A DNA stretch of 64,000 nt from Acanthosoma haemorrhoidale (Eukaryota > Arthropoda > Insecta > Hemiptera > Acanthosomatidae): the NCBI GenBank assembly GCA_930367205.1, contig OV884009.1, positions 81,551,189 to 81,615,188 on the forward strand. Reading direction: 5' to 3'. Made by a program: the position numbers and the translations under genes. Shown in pieces: positions 36,794 through 49,612 of the stretch. The first letter of the stretch is position 1, and every line of letters starts with the position of its first letter. Under the pieces are notes generated by a model, which was given only the letters and a program-made list of their open reading frames with translations, made no database searches and was not told where the DNA came from.

Positions 36794-39700
36794 GCGAATA
36801 GAATGACGTGTCTTTAGTCAAAAAGTATCTTGTAGATTTTTGGATTTCTTTTTTCAAAATCATAAACCGTTATGATTTCATATGTGTGTCAGTCTATTTG
36901 TTTTAGTTTCTAAAATACCAACAAAACCGTAATAAAAGAGTAATAAGGTTCAGGTATATTAGTATGGCTCATAGGGGATAAGGCGACGAGGCGCTGAGGC
37001 GTCGAGGATGAGAGCTAGGTCTGAGTGTGCTGGGATCATATCAGGCAAGGGATGTTCCCCACTGTTTGCATATAAGCTTGAATTATATTGCCTCACAGGG
37101 TGGGTTTTGTTACCTCGCCTTTGCCCCTTTATACAAAAAACAACCCCTATTCCTCGCGACCGCTCTGTAAAATCTCCGGGACTGTTCTAAATTATGACGG
37201 ACATTTGTTCTTCTTCCCTCTAGTGTACAAATATGCAGATTTATTTTTGACCTTGTCTTAGTTTATTCATGTATGTAACCGGTTAGTTCATTTGAATTTT
37301 TTTATTTTTCTAGATAAAACTGTCATGAAAATTTTGTACAGTCATCTAAAATAAACCAATTACTCAGTATTAAAAAAATTGAGTAAATTAAGAATCAAAA
37401 CTTCCTTAACGAAAATACAAAGTTTAACTTTCTGTTTTTAAATTAATAATTACAAAAAATATTTTATGACCCAATAATAAAAAAAAAATTCTTTTAAAAA
37501 TAGTTAATTAAGGGTTATTTATAAATTAGATAACAATTATAAAATAAATATTTGACAATCACATAGGGCAGAGTATCAAATTAAAATTCATGTTTAATAA
37601 TATATAATATTTATTAGGGGTTAAGTGGACTATAATTACAAAACGCTATTGGAACTGATCAAAAGTGTATTCCAGATCTTTTTTCAACTCCGATGAAACA
37701 TATAACATGAAAAATGATTTTTTTTGCATAGAATTCTCCTTAGTGACCCATTGTTATTAAAATTAAAGCTCGTTTTCAATACCATAACAAACCCCCCTAA
37801 TTGTGTACATAAGTAGCAATAAGCAGGGGATAATTCTTGATAGTTTAGCATGTACTATGAATCGGTTCACTTATGTCCATGTTGGAATACAAGTGGTGGA
37901 TAATGTTTAAGAACTATGTACTATGGACTTGTACATTCGTGTTCTTAGAATGAAAGTAGCGTACATTGTTTTAGGAATATGCACAATGCATCTGTACTCT
38001 ACACATGTGATAACAGCCAAACCTCATCCGACTGATAGCTAATCACTATTCTATATTGTTCTACTGCCATTAGTTTAAAATTATTGAATTAGATAATTAT
38101 TAATTTTGCCTCTCAAAATTCGAGCATTATTGCAATAAGATCTGTCGCTGAGACCGAAGGATGAGTGTTTATGTTTGTCTGTAAGTATGTAGAATGCGCA
38201 TGATAATGTAGAAAGTTCACTGATACTTAGGTCTAGTGGTACCCGTTGCTGGTCTTCTAACTTTTTATAAAAAAAAGGTTTATTTTTGTTCTGGAAGGTT
38301 TTAAGTTCCGTACAATGGAGAAGCCTCTACACTTTCGGTACGTGAGGGACGTTAATGAGGGAAAAATAATTAGCATTTGTCAATATTAGACCCAGATGTA
38401 AGGAATTAATAAGAGAATCTCCCCGGTTGGCGGGAGATATATGGGCCTGACTCCCCCCTCAGTTTATTTACCTTCCATAAAAACTTTTCCCGGCAACAGC
38501 AAAAGCTCCCAACTCATCTGTTTCTTTGACACTTGCCCCATTCATCAGATTACCTTTTTTTTTATTCTCATGAATTATTGACATCTTTATAAGAGTGGAC
38601 TAATGTATAAAAAACTACTGTTATTTTAACATTGTCCGGTTTGAAACATTGCTGTCGGCCCGGGGTCTAACTTCTATATAACTTTTTATTTTTTTTGCGT
38701 TCTGTGAGCGTTTGGCTTTTGTTACGGCTGAGAATAAAATATTTTTTTGCGGTGTACTCGTATTTCTCATTCCGGAGTACCGATGAGCCCGAAAAGATTG
38801 ACATTATTTAAAAATATGTTAGGGAAATTACATTTTGTCTGTGTTGTTAACAATCTTTTTTCTTCATTTATTAATTTATATCCCTTCAACTGAACAATTC
38901 ATAATATCTATTTTTAAAACTTTTTATTTATTAATTTTGTTTATTTTCTATTTTGATACGTTCTAGTAACCTTCATTCATCTCTATTCATTTATAGTTTG
39001 TGTGTTAATCTTATGCTTTTGGCCCATAAGAGTAATAAAAGCCTTTATTATTTATTATGTAATCACATCATTTTATTTTTATTTTTTTGTCAGGTAGACA
39101 TTTTCATTTGTTCTTGTTTGAAATTCTTAGCACGGAAGTACCCAGAATAAAGTTTTCTTTCTCATTTCATTTCGTGAGTGCAATAGCTTACGCGCCAGAA
39201 CTTTTTTTTTTTTTATAAGTTTATTTTAATATCTTACAACCTTGCTCAGAAGCAAAAATTAAAATTATTACTTGCTTTGGTCACTGAAAAAGTGTATATG
39301 AGTACACTGCAATAATATATTTTATTGTTAATGTAATACATGGTGGAAATCTAACAGTATAAAAAAACTAACAACATACATAATAAAAAAAAGAATAAAA
39401 TAAAATTAAGTTAGGTATCAATAAATATTTAATTTACTGTTATTGCAGTGTTTTGTGAGTTTGAGGATGTTTCTTTTGAGGGAATACCTACTGTGATTTC
39501 CTATTTGTTTTTTAAATGTGTTTTCGGATATGGAAGTTAGAAAAAAAATTCTCTGTCTGGGTGTGTACATACTGGTGGATTGTGGGTGATTTTAGGTCTG
39601 TTTAGGTTAATTATGCGCATACTTATGTTTTGCACGACTTCCAATTTTCAGGAATTTGACGCGTAACTCAAGTGTAACTCCAAACCGGTCATTTTGGGAC

Positions 39701-40818
39701 GGATTACTGTTTTGTGTAGTGTTAATTTGTTTGTAAGGGTTTGAGGTTCGAGACAAGTGGTGGAAAGGTAGAAAATCTTCTGGATTTTTTGTTGAATGTG
39801 TCTCCTACCTTTCACTTCGATTGTATCATTTAATCGAATACTTAAATGAAATTAGAACTTCGTCTTTTGGTCTCGGCAATTAATCTTTGATACACTGAAA
39901 AACAAAACGTATTAAATAATTATTCATAATAATAACCAAAGAAAAAATTACTGGCTAGATTATTTATTTACTTTTGCTCGAAGTTGATCAATAATATCAT
40001 AACATGTCCGAATTTCATAGAACCGAAATTACGTTCCAGCGTCAGTTTAATTACTTACATTTTATTTCACCATATAACAGCGTACATGAAACACACATCA
40101 TGTATACATGACTATTAGTGCTAAGGTAATAAAATATATTCCGATACTTCCCGAAACATGAGTATAAAAAAGAAAGAAGTTCTGTATTTGCAAGAAGAGC
40201 GAGTGCGTGTTGGCAACCCTGCTTCCATCAATTTTTAGGGGCTGGTATCGGCAGATCGTGGCTCCTACCACCGGATGGGATTCAGCCATACATGGCCATA
40301 TATTCAATATGAGATTTGTTGATCTGGCGATATGGGGCTTTCAGATCCCTGCCTCAATTATAATCCGTGCTTTTGATCATTTTGATTTTCAGCCTGCAGC
40401 AGAAATAGTAATGTTTGAGAAAGACTGCATACTTACCGATAGGTCTATATAACAGATGTAAGTCCTTTTAATGGAATTAGTTAAGGGTATTTCATCAAGG
40501 AATTTTTTTGTCACCTTCAACTTTCTTAAATAAACTATATTTGATTTATGAAATGTGTTAGAAAGAAGCAGCATAGAATGTGAAAATATGTGCTTCAACA
40601 GCCGAGTTTCTCAAAAACCTTACAAAATAATCATGACCAAGATACTGGGTCATTTCGATCCAGAATCCTTTTATTATTTTATTGTTGTGCCATGTTTGTC
40701 ACTGAAAATCTCATATAAACAATCCATTAAAATCGGTTCTAACGAAAAATACGCCATTTCTGACAACTGTCTTCAGCCATCGGAAAAAAAAAAATTTAAA
40801 TCTTAAAGTAGTCTTTTC
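36794..40818. other. non-coding stretch
   Basis: AT-rich. GC-richer patches at about 36960-37200 and 40190-40400 contain short plus-strand open frames (60 and 81 residues) that I do not recognise. No splice-bounded exon is convincing. Confidence 0.5.
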
Positions 40819-40915
40819 TGATAAAACAACTTTATTATGATACAATTACAATCTGCCTCATTGGGCAATAAGTAATTGTGATGAATGTTTTCATTCATAA
40901 TATTAGGAATTTTCA
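40819..40915 (-). mobile_element. LINE 3'-end fragment
   Basis: AAAACAACTTTATTATGATACAATTACAATCTGCCTCATTGGGCAATAAG-type sequence and the following CATTCATA motif match the minus-strand family 3' UTR. The 5' limit is blurred and no TSD was seen. Confidence 0.75.
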
Positions 40916-41906
40916 TTTACTCGCATGACGTCCACATACATGACGTATTGTGGCGTCTGGAATTCAATTTAAATAAATCTGCTAAATTGGAACTAATAAG
41001 TAATAGGTCTTTCTGACCACCACAGTTGAAGGTTAATTTATTTCATAAAAAAAAGAGCTTCTGAAGTATTATGAATGTTCCTAAAAGGTACTATTGAGAC
41101 TTCTAGATGAAAAAAGCATGAATGCCAAAAAAACTTTGATTACTTGCTGAGCCGGTATCGCTAGTCGATAAAAGAGTTACTATAATAACTAAAGTAAAGT
41201 GAAGAAGTTTCACATTACCTTGGTTCTGGAAATTATTTAAAAGTATGGTCTTATACTAAAATAGAATAGTTTGTGACTGCCCAGTAACGAATATGATAAT
41301 TCAAGCTTAAATTAATTAATTATGAGAATTTTTAATACTTACTAGTATAAAGGCATAAAAATAAGACTTAATGTAACTCTAAATTTTAGAAAAGCTCTAT
41401 TACATATTAAAATAATAAACCTTAAAATTATCACATTAGGAAAAAGAATTACAAGGTCCCAAACTTGAATTCTGGAAAAATAAGAATTGTGTCGTTTTTA
41501 ATGGATTTTGATAACTGTAATCCATTAAAATCCAAACTCAAATTACACATTATTGATAAGAACTTTGAGATCTTTAATTTGATACGCATTATAAAAAAAC
41601 AATTTTTTTATTACCAAGTAAATGTACAATCACAATATTTGTTTGCTGTAATCACAAAAAGGCTTTAAAACTGTAATAAAAATCGTATTAGAAACTTTTT
41701 CACAACCGTTTCGTAAACGTTAATTGTGTAATTCTATGATTGTTCTAAATAATGAAATATTAAACGATAGTGATTGAGGTGAGCTGTATCAAAAAATTAA
41801 TATTTCTCTGTTACCTTGGAAGGATTTTGGGTTAATAGACCCTATGCTACTATACTAACCGTGGATAGGTTAACCACCTAAATAATCTTTGATCCACTCT
41901 TAATGT
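40916..41906. other. AT-rich non-coding stretch
   Basis: Nothing recognised apart from a 67-residue AT-rich open frame (41465-41668). Confidence 0.55.
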
Positions 41907-42584
41907 CCTAAATTGAATAAAAATCCCTACAATAGCCAACACAACAAAGAATGGCACTCACGTACAATGATCATTAGGTAACATCAATCACTGACAACAT
42001 TCTCCTGAACAGAATTTGTAGGTATGCCACATTGTACAAAGGTTGGTATGAGCGTTGACTGTACACATTGAGTGACTGGAACTGGGCAGATGGTATAGAT
42101 AACCAATCACAATTTTTAATGCTGGATAAGCTAATTGTAGTTATAAACAATAATATAAGTACTGGAGTACTGTAGAGATGATATGTTTTACAATAATGTT
42201 CTGCCTTGAAAGTGACATTGTACTAATTTAAAATTTATTAAGGAGGACCAGCAAACATTAATATACATTTCCTACACAATGAAAAACAAAGCCCTGAATT
42301 TTCATATGAAAAGCATGCTGTGAATAGTTTTGTGAATAAATTTATTATTTTTTCATCCCGACAACCTGCTGAGGAAATATCTGTTGCTTCTATACACTTT
42401 GGTGATAAAATTAACTACTTCATTATACTTCTCTAAACTTAGAACGGTAATAATATCGCTGACAATAATTTTTTATTCTCACATTTAAGACGGATAAGAA
42501 AAAATAATTTCTAATTAGTTCCAAAAAAACTTAAATTTCTAGTTTCTAGTGGTGGCTATTGTAGGGATTGTCATTCAAATCAGG
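41907..42584. mobile_element. candidate non-autonomous DNA transposon (32-bp inverted ends)
   Basis: The arms at 41907-41938 and 42553-42584 are inverted copies that match at 28 of 32 positions. They share the perfect core TCCCTACAATAGCCA and a TTGAAT near the outer side. The interior, about 614 bp, is AT-rich without coding sequence. Size and structure fit a MITE or deleted transposon. A TSD could not be fixed, so the true outer edge may be inside the arms, at CCCTACAATAGCC. Confidence 0.5.
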
Positions 42585-43242
42585 GCAGCGTATCAATAAC
42601 TATTAAAACGATGTTTAAACAACAAAAAGTTGATGCCGCCAACTTAATGACATTACGTCAATTAAAAAAATGCGTCTCAGCCTATTCTAATAGTTCTTGT
42701 TTTATATTAATGACTCAGCTTACACATTTTTCTACAATCTTTTAATAAGATTTTAAGAAACGTTCACCAAGTCCTGCCACTATCTCTGAATGTCTTTCTT
42801 CATTTCATTTATATACATTTGAAGAAAAACTACTTGAAAGAAAATAATCTGATTGATGTAAAAAAAAAAAAATAGTTCGTAACAAAAAACAACAACAAAT
42901 AGTGAGGCAACTGATCCTTGGATCTTGTAGTATTGAATTCCCGTCCCAGAAAAAGGTTCAACTGAAGCACAATAGTGGGAAATGTGAGGAAGGCCGTGTT
43001 TCATTTTTTGCGCTGTGCGGGTGGGAGTCTGCGGTGGGGATCGACTCTACAACTTTCAGGTCACGTGTTCCAGATCCCGGCAAACTGCTGCTTCTTCGGC
43101 AAGGTTGTGGTTTGCTACGGGCACTCCAACAACTGGTCTACCTCTCTCCTGGAGGCATCACATGCTCTCTTGAGAGTTAATCCCTTCATTTCGTTTCATT
43201 GGGCACATTACATATAAAAACACTGTATTAATAATTAAAATA
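42585..43242. other. non-coding stretch with GC-richer 3' half
   Basis: The part 42900-43180 is GC-richer and open in two plus frames (92 and 80 residues). No motif recognised. It may be part of an unclassified repeat beside LTR-like block 1. Confidence 0.45.
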
Positions 43243-43505
43243 CAGAGAGAGAGAGAGGTGTGTTCACTCCAGTTGCCGGGTTCCGAATGAATGAAAAAAA
43301 GCTCCGCATTTCGGCCTTATATAGGCAGGTCAGACGCCGAGGCTATGCTCGCGCCCTCTAGTAAGCACCGACTCGTGAACGAGTCACCCCTCTCTGAACT
43401 GCCGCCTAAGGATTTATTATAAAAATATGGAAACGCAGGCAGGTGTTTTCTGCTCCGAGAAGAGGGAAACTTCTACTTATTCCAGGTGAAGAGGTTGGTA
43501 CAACA
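43243..43505 (-). mobile_element. LTR-like block 1, best-preserved copy
   Basis: On the minus strand it begins TGTTGTACCAACCTCTTC (43505) and has a promoter-like CCTATATAAGGCC (43313-43325). It ends in a CT repeat ((AG)7 on the plus strand, 43244-43257). It aligns with 15600-15973 and, less well, 5791-6024. Because it stands without family X sequence next to it, it may be a solo LTR. Flanking 4-6 bp duplications were not found. Confidence 0.45.
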
Positions 43506-46080
43506 CATTGACTTTTTTAACCAGTGAAAAATACTAAAAAAATTTTCACCAAGATGGTTTTTAGTCGATAATATGAATGTTTAATTTTTAATAATCATAA
43601 ATTATTAAGGCAAGGTGGTTGATCTTAATCAAATATCAATTTTTGTAATCGTTTGCCTTAGGCTATACTTTTAGAATGAACACAGTTTTCAGCGGGACTG
43701 CTGACAGTGGTATTGATTTACACATTGTGGGAATTGTTTGACAGACGAGCATGGTATTATTTACCAAAACTATCTAAAATAACAGAAATAATTACTAAAA
43801 TATCCTCGGTAATGACAACATTTAATAATTGCATTTCCATGTACTACTTTAATTTATAGTTTACGTTGATTAATTGTATAGATCAAAACATAAATATGAT
43901 GTGTCAGTTGAGCTAACAAAGATAAATTCAAAATATATGAATTTAACCATTGTTTACATTATAGCATAACTCTGTACTTTACTTTATGATAAGTATATTA
44001 TCTCATGATTTAAAATAGTTGGATACAACTATATGTGGTAATATTCTTATTTTTAGGGTTATTTTCTTTTTCAAAACTAGAAATCCTTTTGTGTTCACCT
44101 GTTTGAGGAATACTTAAAAATAGCTTTATGTAAAAAAAAAAAAGTAATTGCGTCAAAAGTATAATAGCAGTAAATGTATTTCAATTTTAAACAATAATAA
44201 ACGATTATTTTTGATAAGATTTTTGAAAACTATAGTTTTGTCAACACTGTTTACTTTTTTTTCGTTGGATTTTCGTAGATATTTTCCGCTGGTTCATCAT
44301 GAAATGAATGAACACAATGTTCTGATTTATAATATGAAATATGCGTTAGAATTGCACATATGTGAGAAAACTTGTAATTGTGTGATTCATTAGAATTCAT
44401 TTTAACATGTTATATATGAAAAGCACCGTGGTCTAGGTGAGGAATTCCGTTATCTTGCTTGGTTTCCTAAAAAAAAAAAACTAATTTATAAATTCTGTAT
44501 CTGCAACTGTATTCTTGAGAGAATGCTTATAAAACCTTTTTAAAAGTTCTAGAGTGATGATTAAAAATAGAAAAATTTATTTTGAAATTAAATCATTTAT
44601 ATCAAATTGCTGCTAATTATTATAGTATCAGGCACGTTGGTATTTCGTGAAATATATGATGTCTACAATACATGATGAGTTTGAACTGAAAATGAAAAAT
44701 ATTTTAGAACAAATTTAAGAAATGCTCACATACTTATGTTAATCCTTTATGATAGATTATGACGAGGATGAAGCTGTTAAACAAAAATGAACAATTACGT
44801 TTGAAATTGTTAAGAGGAAATTTCATTTGAACTTGCGGCCTGTCACCCCAGAGTGTGCTGTGCAAATATGAAGGGGGGACATTTAATCAGTTAAATCTGC
44901 GCTCGATTGCCGTTAATTACCTGCTTCGTGTTGGCAGAACGGTGTGTAATTAGGCAAATATCCTTCACATCATTCGGCTCAAGGCTGCCAACTTGTTGTA
45001 TATGCATAGGAATACATACATATGTTGTAATAGTCACTAATTCGGGAACCAATCCGATGTTCCTTTTGGATTACACAGGTACGCTTTAAAAGTTTATAAA
45101 ATTTTCATGAGCTGAAATATTCAATGTTAACTGCATTTTGAATAATGTAGAGCCGACTAATATACGCATGAGCTCCCATAATAGTTCTTTCCTGCAAAAT
45201 TTCTTATAAAATAAAATGTTTATAGGATAATTTAATAAAGCAGGTTTGTTATTTTGTATATCCAGTGATCCCCTCCCGGTAAATACATTTCGATAAAGCC
45301 CTTTCAATAAGCAATGCATAAATGTTTCGGTTGAGAGGGTCATTGTATAGCCTTAAAAGTTGATTAAAATTGATACTACGCATTTGGATGCTTACGATAA
45401 ATTTTTTAAAACTAAAACATTGGTACTGGGTAGATCTGTTTATTGAAAATGATTTGAAAACACGATCGCAAAATGGACCTACGCTACCACAACTCCACCA
45501 GAGCCATGTGTACACTTATATACTAATTACTTCAGCTGTAAATATGGCATGGTTAAAAACTGGATGTGCACACCGTCCTTGTCATAGAAATTGTTGCATT
45601 CCCAAAAAAAATAATAGTATTAAAATTTAAAGTATTTTAATGGTGTAATTTAATACTGTACTGTTGTCCAATAACTGTCACTTAAATGACTGGAGGGAAT
45701 AAATGGGATTCTGATCAATAACATTATTCTCATTAAAATCCTGTGCAGCGGTATTCCTGATGCAACGATAAAAAATAATATTTAATACGTTTCCAGTCAA
45801 GTTTCGTTAGGGAAGAAGTTATATTTTGTAACCTAATATGTAACCTCTCATGAAACCTACTCCTGATATATATATAGTAATCAAGGTTAATTAATGTGAT
45901 GTTGAATAAAAGTGCTAACTGTGCTAAGTACTTTATTGAAAAGCCAACAATTGTTAAATTGCTACGGTCATTGTATTTTAAAGTCTTTAGTTAAGTCATT
46001 ACATATTGAAAAAGCATGGATTGAATATAATATTTTTCAAAATTAAAAATAAATTTAGATTCTGAACGGAGAGGAGTTCT
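43506..46080. other. AT-rich non-coding stretch
   Basis: Overlapping short frames near 45086-45630 have no motif. Nothing recognised. Confidence 0.55.
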
Positions 46081-46413
46081 TTATGAAAGTGATTTACTTT
46101 TAAACACGTACTGGGTGCCGGTCGCCTTGCGTTTACGACCATTGTTGGGCACGTCTTCCCGGGGAGGTCTCGTCGACCTAGCTACTGCCTGGCGGGTGTC
46201 AGAAAGAAAGACAAACCTGTGGTCTTTGACCTTGGTTGGCATCCTAGTCGGTGGGCAGCTTAATTCGTATTTCTTTATTGACCTGACATCCAAGGTGTGC
46301 CCCGACAGTGCACTATGTTCAGGAGAAAAGGTACAGGCTAGATATTGTAGGTAGTTTACGTGTTCTTGGAATGACCATGAGTTCACACTCGCTATCTGCT
46401 TTGTTAATGCCAT
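46081..46413 (-). CDS. unrecognised repeat family X, copy 3: longest open ORF
   Basis: An open frame of 110 residues on the minus strand, the only one of three copies without internal stops over this span. It contains IASVNSWSFQEHVNYLQYL, FSPEHSALSGH, TRMPTKVKDHRFVFLSDTR, and a basic NNGRKRKATG segment. The first two pieces align with copy 2 and copy 1, the third with copy 1. Length differences between copies in this frame are multiples of three (15 bases between NYL and SP). The protein is hydrophilic and basic towards its C-terminus, with no signal peptide or membrane segment. The annotated start is uncertain: the match to other copies begins just inside it, so the true ORF may start elsewhere. 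Function unknown; a retrotransposon gag start is one possibility. Confidence 0.4.
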   Translation of the reverse strand: MALTKQIASVNSWSFQEHVNYLQYLACTFSPEHSALSGHTLDVRSIKKYELSCPPTRMPTKVKDHRFVFLSDTRQAVARSTRPPREDVPNNGRKRKATGTQYVFKSKSLS

Positions 46414-46802
46414 TTTACTTAGGTGCTAGACAATTGGTGAGAAACAACATATACAATAACGACTGGTAATTCTCAAGAAATATATTTACTACAAGCTAAT
46501 GAATTGAATTACTATTATTGAAGTATCATACCTGGGTGTGGGCTTAGATCTATGAAATGAGACCTCTTGAAAAGTAACATTTTGTGGAAAGAGAAAGGAG
46601 GTGTATTTTATTTCAAATCGAATTGTAATTTTTTCATAACCACGTGAAACAGTATAATTTATATGTATTTAAATCATAATTACGTACGCAAAATGTCTTA
46701 TATTTGAGTTCAAGAAAAATATACTTCGAACTAGATCAATTGAAAATCATCTTGACAGACAGAAAGATAAATACGAATTCAAAAAGCAGACATTTTCCTC
46801 AC

Positions 46803-46964
46803 CAGCAATGGGAATCTGGGGAAATATCCTGAAATTCGTGTGATTGTTGTGCACCGCACGGAGGAGGGGCCGGAAATAGAGTGGACAGTGATCAGGTGGA
46901 TTGTCGAGATGGGTAGCAGCCTCATTTCCGGTCCGGGTATAGACCTTGTCAGCAGGCTCACAAA
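46803..46964 (-). other. candidate exon (strand not certain)
   Basis: A GC-rich 162-bp island in AT-rich DNA. On the minus strand it is bounded by a pyrimidine-rich acceptor (TTTTTTTTCGTAG) and a donor (CTG then GTGAGG), and two of the three frames are open throughout. One of them gives a phase 1-1 exon with CEPADKVYTRTGNEAATHLD. However, the plus strand is also open (KYPEIRVIVVHRTEEGPEIE...), with an acceptor-like TTTTCCTCACCAG at the left. I recognise none of these. It could equally be a repeat. Confidence 0.3.
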
Positions 46965-47123
46965 CTACGAAAAAAAATTGTTAACCTCAATTATAAACTA
47001 AACTGTATCCCCGCAACTGTATGAATGAACACAATTAAGGACAACCAAAAATGAATGATTAATTTCAAGTGGTCATTTTCATTAGAAATTATTTAATGTT
47101 GTTTATGACGTTAGGTTTTTTCC
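46965..47123. other. non-coding left flank of LINE copy C
   Basis: Short AT-rich flank. Nothing seen. Confidence 0.5.
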
Positions 47124-47132
47124 TATTGTTCA

Positions 47133-49603
47133 AAACAACTTTACTATGATAAAATTACAATCTGCTTCATTGGGCAATAGGTAATTGTGATGAAAGTTTT
47201 CATTCATACCATATTTACAATTGTCATTCACTCCCTCATTCATACAGTATTTGCAAACAGCCCAGAGGCCTCCCAAATCTACAAGGTTGTCACCTCCTTC
47301 GCATGCGAAAGAGGAAGCGGAGTCTTGGGAAGTCCCCACGCTCCTCCGCCAGCCGCGTCACCGGATATAAGCCAGTGGAGGCTGACGAAGAGCGCGAGAG
47401 GCACATAAGCGAAGGACATGATTGGAAAAAATTGCCATTGCCAGGAGTCCCACTGTTACGCATTTATAGGAGGTCACGAGGCCACTGCCGTTTTAGTCTC
47501 CGACTTGGAGGGGATGAGTTCGAGAATGTAAGGTATATTAAGATCGTTATGAAGCGTTTTGTTGCTAACGTAATAAGGGAAATTTACTATTGTTATCAGG
47601 ACTTTTGATTGAAAGGATTGGATACGCTTGATGTTCGACTTTTTTGCTGCCCCCCATAGCTCTATTCCACATGTCCAGATTGGCTTAAGTATAACTTTGT
47701 AGATTAGTCAAGATGGAAGCCAAAATACCGTACTGTCTCGGACACAGGGAGAGGAATCTAAATTAAAAAAAACTAGTGGACCGGACTTGGATAAAGGTTA
47801 TGTGGAAACATTTTGCTTCATTAACTTTGATGCACCATTGGTTAAACCAACGCTCGGTCTCATCAAAGTGTTTTTGAAGGTTATTAGATGCTATATCGAG
47901 AACTGATTGGGATGACAAGACTGCAGTGTCATCTGTAAATGTGGCTAAGAAGGGATTGGGGGTAGAGGGGACATCCGCGGTGTATAGATTATAGAGGATG
48001 GGACCCAGGACACTACTCTATGGAACTCCTGCATTTATGGGATAGTAGTTAGAATATTCTAAACCTCAGCGGACTTGGAAGAAGCGGTTTGAAAGTTAGG
48101 ACTGTAGGATTAGGAAAAGGGTCTGTGGTAAATATCTTTTGAGCTTGTAGAGCAAACCTGCGTGCAACCCTGTCAAAAGCCTGAGTGAGCTATATCAAGA
48201 AAGGCAGCAGTGCAATACTGTTTGGTTTCAAGGGCTAAGGGGATGTGATCAACAACGCGAAGGCCTTGTTGAGCAGTGGAATGTCGTAGACGGAACCTAA
48301 ACTGGTGTGTAGGAAAAAGGTATTTGGATTTAACAATTAGAAGCAGACGTTTTTATAGTAGTTTTTCAAATATTTTTGAGAGGATAGGGAGTAGGCTAAT
48401 TTGACGGTAAGATGAGGCTTCATTGGGTGGTTTACCGGGTTTGGCGAATAGGACAATAATGGAATGTTTCCAGAGGAGAGGGAAGTGCGTTGTTCGTATA
48501 ATGCAATTATATATATAGGTTAAAAAGATTATGGGTTTAGGAGGAAGCTGTTTTAGAATTTGAGGAGTAAGGAGATTTTCATATCATTTCATTTCATATC
48601 ATATCCAGGGGATTTTCGGTAAGGTAAGTTTTTCAGAAAGTATTTGACCTCAGAGTGATTGACGGTTTTTGGTGGCAGTGAGAGAGGGATAGGTGAAGTG
48701 AGGAAATCATCAACAGTTTGGCGATGATTATTGTTTTGAGGAGTAAGATGAGGAGTGCAAGTACTAAAGTATTCCTCTACCCTCTCGCCATCCGAAGCCG
48801 CCCAGGACCCATCATCACGACGGAGTGGGTGTGAAACAGGATGATATTTTAGGGCTTTCTTAGTTACATTCCACAAGGAGTTATCCCTGGTAGACAGAGC
48901 GGAGAGATAGGCATTCAAATAATCGGAACGGAAGGATGCCAATTGCCGCTTTACCAGCCTGCAGTACTGATTGTATGAGCGACGATCAGCAGGATGTCGG
49001 GATCTTTGCCACACTGTTCTCGAGTGGCGTTTGGATTGGATTAGGTCTTTGAGATACTGAGGTAAAGGATTTTAAATTGTGAGTTTTCAGATAACGGTGG
49101 GATGACGATGCCTCCCAGGCCAACCTCTGGATCTAAGTAGTGAAGGAATGCACTGCATCATTTAGGTCTTGAGATGTTTTCAGAGGTACTTTGAGGTCTA
49201 CAGAGTCTATAAGAATCTGGTGGAAGTGGTCCCAATCAACTAGGCCCCTCATAAAGGAAGGAGGAGGCAGTTCGTGAATTGGAAATGGTTAATAATAAGG
49301 GGCTATGGTCGGAGGAGAGGTCATTGAGGCACTTGAGTGAATAGTTTAGTGTTCCTAAACTATTGTAGAAGAAAAAGTCAAGTAGATCTGGATTTCGGTT
49401 GGGATCTGATGGCCAATAGGTGGCTGCGGCAGAAGAGATAGTGGAGCAATGTTTCCGTGTGAGTGTAGACAGCAAAGCACGTCCTCGTGTATTTGTGGAT
49501 CTTGAGCCACAATGTTGGTGCTCTGCGTTAAAGTCCCCACCCACAAGGAAACGTTTCCCGATGGAGTCTAGAAAGGAGATGAATTGGGAATCGGAAATGG
49601 ATT
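47133..49603 (-). mobile_element. jockey-clade LINE, copy C, 5'-truncated, with TSD
   Basis: A 2471-bp copy on the minus strand. It starts in the endonuclease region of ORF2 and runs through RT to the 3' UTR and tail. Flanked by the exact 9-mer TATTGTTCA at 47124-47132 and 49604-49612. It keeps the endonuclease C-terminal half and the EN-RT linker that copy A lacks. The 3' UTR (about 47133-47463) has the GCATGCGAAAGAGGAAGCGG landmark. Many substitutions, frameshifts and a small CATATCATTTCATTT duplication (about 48575-48600) show it is inactive. Confidence 0.9.
47464..49603 (-). pseudogene. LINE copy C ORF2: endonuclease C-half, linker, RT
   Basis: From 49603 downward: endonuclease part with FLVGGDFNAEHQH (GDFN motif), SDPNRNPDLLDFF and LSSDHSPLLLTI (the SDH motif of AP-type endonucleases), open to 49236. 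A frameshifted linker follows, then 49014-48589 with WQRSRHPADRRSYNQYCRLV, LSTRDNSLWNVTKKALKY, HPLRRDDGSWAASDGE and LKNLPYRKSPGYD. RT proper (48588 to about 47900) is homologous to copy B but closed by stops and indels. The C-terminal part is shortened, with loss near 47500-47530 against copy B. The normal stop codon is still visible at 47464-47466. Mutations are spread throughout. Confidence 0.8.
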
Positions 49604-49612
49604 TATTGTTCA

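Noticed and set aside
46115..46354. 79-residue plus-strand open frame
   Set aside because: Antisense of family X; only the minus frame is shared with the copies at 15 and 29 kb.
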